A stretch of DNA of 64,000 nt, taken from positions 2,525,630 to 2,589,629 of the forward strand of contig NW_024468916.1 of the NCBI RefSeq assembly GCF_011745365.1. The letters run 5' to 3'. The notes below the pieces were generated by a model. That model worked only from the letters and a program-made list of their open reading frames with translations. It did not search any database and had not been told where the DNA came from. The stretch is from Cryphonectria parasitica EP155. Taxonomy: Eukaryota > Ascomycota > Sordariomycetes > Diaporthales > Cryphonectriaceae. Below, piece after piece: positions 59,213 through 64,000 of the stretch. The position numbers and the translations under genes were made by a program. Position 1 is the first letter of the stretch. The number at the start of each line of letters is the position of its first letter.

Positions 59213-60995
59213 TCACTCCACTTCTACCTCCTTCTCCTCCAAGTGCACCGTCTTGTCCGCAGGCTCGCTCCCCTTGGTATCAGCCAGAGCGGACTCGAGG
59301 GCATCGGACTCGAATCTGCCACGCTTGGCCCACTGGGTTCTCGCAACAATAGGCCTGGTCTTGTAGAAGATGGCATCGATCTGCTCGAGGCGCCTTCCGG
59401 AGGTCTCGGGGTAGAACAGATAGATAAAAGGGATGAAAGCAAAGTTGAAAACGGTGAAGATCAAGTAGCCCTTCCAGCCCTGGCTGGACATGGTGCTGGG
59501 GGTCATCATGACGGTGGCGAAGTTCCACAGCCAGTTGGAAGAGGTGGAGATGGCGTTGCCCTTGGAGCGCAGGTGGAGAGGCATAATCTCGGCGCAGTAG
59601 AGCCAGGGCACGGCGAGGTAGCCGATGGCGAAGAAGGTGTAGTAGAGGAAGAAGGCGATGATGACAACGATGGAGGCGCCAAAGCTTCCCGAGCGGATGC
59701 CCAGGGCCATGGCCAGGAAACAACAGCCCATGCCAAAGGCGCCAAGCATCATGCAGCCTCGCTTGCCGATGCGGTGGATGATGAAGGGCGGGATGACGGC
59801 AGAGGCCATGTACCACAGGCCGTTGAATCCCGAGAGGAGGAGGGAGAGGTTGTGCGAGAGGCCCACCGAGGTCTCAAAGAGGTAGCTGATGTAATAGCCG
59901 ATGGAGCAGACACCGCTCAGCATGACCATGGCCATCAGCCACCAGGCCAGCGAGATGCGGCGCAGGTTCTGGCTCTCCGGGTGGTTTGTGAACAGCTCGG
60001 CCCAGCCGACCGACTTGGACATGTTCTCGAGCTCGATGGCCTCGTTGATCATCTTGATCTCGGTCTGCACCTCGTCGTCGTCCTGCTCCGCGGTGCCGTG
60101 CATCCGCAGGAGGACGTCGAGGGCCTCGTCCGTGCGGCTGTGAGCCATGAGCCAGCGGGGCGACTCGGGCATCAGCGGCAGGATGCTGAGCAGGAGAAGC
60201 GCAAAGATCATCTGTGCGCCCGTGGCGAAGCGCCACTCAAAGGCGCCGCTCGCATACGAGAGGCCGTAGTTGACCCAGTAGGCCGTGCTGGCGCCAAAGC
60301 AGACCAGGAGATACTGGAACGAGCCAAACTTCTCTCGGGTCTGGGCCGGGAGGGCCTCGGCCTGCCAGATGGGGATGATGGATGTGTTGAGACCGGTGCC
60401 CACGCCGCTGACGATGCGCCCGACGATGAACTGGGGGATGCCGTAGGCTGCCGTCTGCAGAACTGCACCGATGATGACGAGACATGTTCCGAAGTAGATG
60501 GGGTTCTTGCGGCCGAATCTCTCGCTGAAAACGAAGCTCACAATGCAGCCTGTTGGTGTTGTTTTGTTTTGTCACGTATTAGTCTTGATTATCCACATTG
60601 TATATGCCAAGAGAGATTTAACGATGAACAGTTCATGCAGATCAATGACTCGGAAGAGGCTGGAGAAATGGGTTTTGTTTTATGTATGCCAATTATAACA
60701 CTGGTCTTGAACTGACCTGCGAGACAACCCAGCTCGTACACAGACGTCACAAAGCCTTGCATGAAAGTCGAAGGCTGACCCATCTGTTGTAGAAAGTCAT
60801 CTGCGAGCAGAACGCCCGACATGAATCCTATTGTGACAGTCACAGTCAGTATCAACAACCGACAGATGACCAACCCCGCCCCTTCCGGCGCCTTGTGTCA
60901 TATGGAAGCATACCTTGATCGTAGCCATAAAGGAGGTAACTAACTCCACAGCAGACGGTGAAGATCACCCTCAAGACCAGCCCCTGAAGAGCCAT
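59213..60995 (-). CDS. MFS sugar transporter (sugar porter family)
   Basis: Three exons, 60995-60914, 60827-60717 and 60549-59213, give 509 residues; introns of 86 and 167 bp match in phase. Helix 1 (LRVIFTVCCGVSYLLYGYDQG) carries the GYDQG of the family. FMQGFVTSVYELGCLAGCIV (TM2) leads into SERFGRKNPI, then GIPQFIVGRIVSGVGTGLNTS, PIWQAEALPAQTREKFG, PESPRWLMAHSRTDEA, SGVCSIGYYISYLFETSVGL (TM7), IHRIGKRG, CAEIMPLHLRSKGNA and PETSGRRLEQID. This is a complete 12-helix sugar porter for the plasma membrane, likely a proton symporter. TM7 lacks the QQxxG hexose motif seen in the other MFS gene of this window (SGVCSIGYY instead), so a different substrate, perhaps a sugar acid or oligosaccharide, is plausible. 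The C-terminal tail is short and acidic. Confidence 0.92.
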
Positions 60996-62064
60996 GGTGG
61001 TTGTTGTTTTTGTTTTTGTTGTGGTTGTTGTTGTCGTCCTCGTCGTCGACACGCAGTTCTGACTTCACTTTGTCGTATAAAAGGGGGGAGGGGTTGTGAT
61101 TCGGCAGATATGCTTTACAGTGGCGGTGTGAAAACAACCAACAGAAGAGTAGAAGATCTGCCACAACCGCGCACAAATCAAGGGGAGGCTTCCCATTCGC
61201 GGTGGACTCGATGGAGCCCCAAGAAGTATATCACACTTCTGGACTATAGTCTTGAGATGATGGAGTTGAGATGAACCATTTCGCTATTGAAGGAACATTC
61301 TCAACTTCTGAACAGCAATCTATTCTTTCTCTTCATCCCCATGGGGAACAAACTCATCTTCCGTTTTCCACGTCGCGAGTCAGCCATGTCTTACTTCCCG
61401 CCGGGCCCCATGGGGTCGGCTAGTTAGACACCTGTAGCCGTATACTTTTGAAGATCATGTACCTTTATAGTTTAACCGATAGCCGATCGGATTGGTGCGC
61501 AACGTTGGTGCAGGCTGGCAAATGTATGCATGCTTCTTCACGTCAACTTAGTCCAGCCGACCAAGGCAACAAAACGGTACATTCCGCGTGCATCGGCAGA
61601 AGGAATGCTACTGCCCCCCCGCTTTCTGAGCGTCTCCACCGTCCCGAAGCACCGAAGGATCGGAGGGGACGACGACATCCGGCGACGATGGCACTCACAA
61701 ACACAAGAGACTGATTCAATTTTTATTATAATTTTACCCATATTTGTCTCCTCAGATGTCGAAAGAGAAAGCCTGCATTCCATACACCTAATTAGACGGC
61801 AATATCGTGCTCTCATAGAGCCCAAGAAAAGGAAGAAAAAAAAAAAAAAGGAACCCGGAAATCAGGAATCTCTATCTGTTTATAATAATAGCTCAACGCT
61901 CCACTGTAGCCAACAGCTTCCATTCCTGTTATCATTCCCCCCTCCATACTAAACAAACTACTACACTGAACTACACTATTCGTCTTATACTTGTAAAAGT
62001 TCTCGATTTCCCCTCAAACCAACAGAAAAGAGAGAGATACAACACAACAAACCACAACACCAAA

Positions 62065-62096
<32 letters not shown>

Positions 62097-62097
62097 C
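60996..62097. promoter_or_regulatory. Divergent promoter region of MFS and 2-hydroxyacid dehydrogenase genes
   Basis: 1.1 kb between two divergent genes. It contains a TATAAAAGG motif at 61075-61083 on the plus strand (its only plus-strand gene is 1 kb away, so its use is uncertain), an A run at about 61838-61850, and a CA dinucleotide run at about 62068-62096 that abuts the ATG at 62098. No coding exon is supported. Confidence 0.5.
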
Positions 62098-63147
62098 ATG
62101 TCATCTTCCAAACCAATCGTGCTCCACCTCGGAGACCCCATCAAATTCAACACCGACGTGTACGCCCAGCTGGCCTCCCAGTTCACCATCATCAACCCAT
62201 CCCTGGAGGAACGGCAGCGGCCAGCGTTCCTGGCAGCCCTCAAGGAGAAGAAATGGGGCGACTTCAGCGCCGTCATGCGGCCCTGGTGGGGAACAGGCGG
62301 CGAGATGGGCCGCTGGGACCAAGAGCTCATCCCCCTGCTGCCCCAATCCCTCCAGGTGTTCGCATCCGCCGGCGCGGGCTACGACTGGGCCGACGTGGAC
62401 ATCCTGGCGGCGCACGGCATCCTGTACTGCAACGGGGCGTCCGCGTCGTCCGAGGCGGTGGCCGACATGGCCATCTGGCACATCATCAGCGTGTTCCGCA
62501 ACATGCAGTGGACGGCGTCGGCGGCGCGGGCCAACGACCCCAACACGTTCGTCGACGCACACCTCAACGCGCAGTTCACGGCCCACAACCCGGCCGGCCA
62601 CACGCTGGGCATCATCGGCCTGGGCAACATCGGGTACAAGATCGCGGCCAAGGCGCACGCCGCGTTCGGCATGAAGATCATCTACTACGATGTGTTCCCC
62701 AAGGCCGAGGCGCAGGAGCGCGCCGTCGGGGCCCGCAGGTGTGCGACGCTGGCCGAGCTGCTGGCCGAGGCGGACTGCACGGTCGTGGCGGCGCCGGGAC
62801 AGGCGGGGCGCAAGGTCATCGACAGGGAGGAGATTGCCGCGATGAAGAGGGGCGCGAGGCTGGTCAACATTGCGCGGGGCAGCCTTGTGAACGAGGAGGC
62901 GGTGGCGGATGCGCTCGAGTCGGGCCATCTGTTTGCCGTCGGACTGGATGTGTTTGAGCATGAGCCCGTGCCGAGCCCTCGTCTCACCGGGAACAGGCAG
63001 GCCACGCTGACTTGTCATACGGCTGGAGGTGCGCTGGAAACGACGGTCGGGTTTGAGAAGCTGTCGATGCAGAATGTGCTGGCGGTGTTGAATGGGGAAC
63101 AGCCTCTGACGCCTGTCAACAAGCACCTGTTGAAGAAGTCCACATGA
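62098..63147 (+). CDS. D-isomer-specific 2-hydroxyacid dehydrogenase
   Basis: A single exon of 349 residues from ATG 62098, directly after a CA repeat. The N-terminal half is the flexible substrate domain with QVFASAGAGYDWADVDILAA and SSEAVADMAIWHII. The NAD(P)-binding Rossmann domain has GLGNIG at 174-179 (GXGXXG). The catalytic triad is in place: Arg260 in NIARGSLVNE, Glu287 in DVFEHEP and His307 in TCHTAGGA. Such enzymes reduce 2-keto acids (glyoxylate, hydroxypyruvate, phenylpyruvate, mandelate-type substrates) to D-2-hydroxyacids in the cytosol. The substrate is not predictable from these motifs. Local GC content is very high and there is no intron, unlike most neighbours. A run of about 25 A starts 18 bases after the stop. 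Confidence 0.93.
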   Translation: MSSSKPIVLHLGDPIKFNTDVYAQLASQFTIINPSLEERQRPAFLAALKEKKWGDFSAVMRPWWGTGGEMGRWDQELIPLLPQSLQVFASAGAGYDWADVDILAAHGILYCNGASASSEAVADMAIWHIISVFRNMQWTASAARANDPNTFVDAHLNAQFTAHNPAGHTLGIIGLGNIGYKIAAKAHAAFGMKIIYYDVFPKAEAQERAVGARRCATLAELLAEADCTVVAAPGQAGRKVIDREEIAAMKRGARLVNIARGSLVNEEAVADALESGHLFAVGLDVFEHEPVPSPRLTGNRQATLTCHTAGGALETTVGFEKLSMQNVLAVLNGEQPLTPVNKHLLKKST

Positions 63148-63165
63148 GACAAGGATGAGGAGGCC

Positions 63166-63190
63166 AAAAAAAAAAAAAAAAAAAAAAAAA
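63166..63190 (+). repeat. Poly-A run just after the dehydrogenase stop codon
   Basis: About 25 consecutive A followed by A/G-rich sequence, beginning 18 bases downstream of the stop at 63147. Confidence 0.95.
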
Positions 63191-63320
63191 GGAAGAAGGA
63201 AGGGGAGAAAAGAAGAGAAGGGGAAAAAAAAAAGATGAGACAACTAAAGTAGCTTTTGTAGAAGAGATCGATCATGAGTTGAAATCCATCATCAACGTCA
63301 GACATTATCACCAACCATTC

Positions 63321-64000
63321 TCACACTATGGCAAAACACCTGTTAAAGATGGCATGCATGACAGACCGGATGTCCACCCTGGCCTTTTGCTGGTCCTGTC
63401 GGAGCTGCACCTCCTCGAGCACCTGCGCCGTGATCTTGGCGTTCCCAGCCACCTTCTCCATCTTGAGGATCTGCCCAGCGATCCAGGCCCGCTCCCTCAG
63501 GTCCTGCTCCTCGGAGCCCAGCATCAGGAGGGGCCACAGCATATTCACAGGCAGCGCGTCGCCGTGGTCGAGCCCCTCGACGATGAGCCTGGTGAGCCTC
63601 TTGATCTGCTGCAGGGCATCCGTGGCCTCGCTGGTGAGGGGGAAGGCCTTGTACACGACCCTGTGCAGGTGGATCTTGCTGGCATAGTAGTTGGAGAGAT
63701 AGGTCCGGAACGCCCTGGTGACGACAAAGGAGAGATGGGCCGAGATGTGCGGCGGCGTCAGCTTGCCGGCCACGGCAATGTCCATCAGCGGTGGCCTCTG
63801 CTCGTAGAGCTTGCGCAGGTCGACGGCGATGGCCTGGCCCATGTTCATGACCTCGGTCTCGTCCTCGACGGTGCCTCGCGAGCGGTGCCAGGGGTCGATC
63901 TTGGAGATGCGGCCCATGAAGCTCTGCACCTTCTGGAAGAAGACGATGCCGGGCTGGTAGAGCACCTGGAAGAGGGTGTCCTCGATATCGCCCGGGGCGA
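63321..64000 (-). CDS. Fungal-specific transcription factor, C-terminal part (Fungal_trans_2 domain), runs off the edge
   Basis: The frame is open from the window edge to the stop at 63321, giving the last ~226 residues of a longer protein. The segments YLSNYYASKIHLHRVVYKAF, QIKRLTRLIVEGLD, MLWPLLMLGSEEQDLRERAW and QILKMEKVAG match the C-terminal helical pattern of the Fungal_trans_2 domain found in Zn2Cys6 regulators, including the L-WPL--LG-E core. The N-terminal zinc cluster would lie beyond the window and cannot be checked. It converges with the 2-hydroxyacid dehydrogenase gene (174 bp between stops). A role in controlling the adjacent catabolic-looking genes is only an inference from position. 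Confidence 0.82.
   Translation of the reverse strand, partial: APGDIEDTLFQVLYQPGIVFFQKVQSFMGRISKIDPWHRSRGTVEDETEVMNMGQAIAVDLRKLYEQRPPLMDIAVAGKLTPPHISAHLSFVVTRAFRTYLSNYYASKIHLHRVVYKAFPLTSEATDALQQIKRLTRLIVEGLDHGDALPVNMLWPLLMLGSEEQDLRERAWIAGQILKMEKVAGNAKITAQVLEEVQLRQDQQKARVDIRSVMHAIFNRCFAIV

Noticed and set aside
59168..60715. A 515-codon open frame on the plus strand opposite the MFS transporter
   Set aside because: It mirrors the GC-rich minus-strand coding exon, has His/Gly/Glu-rich nonsense composition and no recognisable domain; the minus strand encodes a complete sugar porter.
61075..61083. TATAAAAGG as TATA box of the MFS gene ending at 59213
   Set aside because: It is in plus orientation, opposite to that gene, and too far (1 kb) from the plus-strand dehydrogenase to assign with confidence.
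62101..63243. A 380-codon open frame antisense to the 2-hydroxyacid dehydrogenase
   Set aside because: Composition is Arg/His/Gly-rich as expected for an antisense shadow of a high-GC gene; the plus strand has all catalytic residues.

Overview
The window is nuclear DNA of a filamentous ascomycete (Pezizomycotina, most likely a Sordariomycete). The reasons are: many 45-100 bp GT-AG introns with CTNAC-like branch sites; long intron-poor coding exons of high GC with disordered, homopolymer-rich tracts; pyrimidine-rich leaders before start codons; and the gene content itself (Mac1/Cuf1/GRISEA-type copper regulator, MER3/HFM1 helicase, Rad4, TOK-type potassium channel, GT71 mannosyltransferases, a fungal-specific transcription factor). 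There are no operons, CRISPR arrays or bacterial-type signals, and I recognise no tRNA or rRNA. Coordinates of spliced genes give the whole span; exons are listed in each entry and were built by hand from splice-site and reading-phase agreement.

Layout. 0.4-8.9 kb, plus strand: an U2SURP/SR140-like splicing factor, a copper-fist regulator, and a basic/acidic HEL117-like nuclear protein. 9.0-10.4 kb, minus: a broken MBOAT/wax-synthase-like membrane acyltransferase. 10.6-21.5 kb, minus: a GT71 mannosyltransferase whose second intron is filled by a GA microsatellite, a full-length MER3/HFM1 meiotic helicase assembled here from three exons, and a UDP-galactose transporter. 21.5-29 kb is gene-poor: a zinc alcohol dehydrogenase fragment, a multiply frameshifted succinyl-CoA ligase beta gene and one small LEA-like gene. 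29-37 kb holds a catechol O-methyltransferase, a small RING-IBR-RING ubiquitin ligase and an unknown Cys-pair protein. 37-64 kb is gene-dense again: an MFS sugar transporter, a fungal single-pass membrane protein, a TOK channel, an alpha/beta-hydrolase-like protein lacking the nucleophile serine, Rad4, a second GT71 enzyme, a DHDPS-family aldolase, a second MFS transporter, a D-2-hydroxyacid dehydrogenase and the C-terminal part of a Fungal_trans_2 transcription factor that runs off the edge.

Working together. Most genes are unlinked housekeeping functions: splicing, copper homeostasis, meiotic crossover and nucleotide excision repair, Golgi glycosylation (two mannosyltransferases and a nucleotide-sugar transporter), and ion homeostasis. 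The only arrangement that looks like a pathway is 56.7-64 kb (aldolase, sugar transporter, 2-hydroxyacid dehydrogenase, transcription factor), which could be a small sugar-acid catabolic group; that is inference from adjacency only. I found no clearly undescribed biological system. The most informative points are the MER3 gene model, three decayed genes, and several odd protein features.
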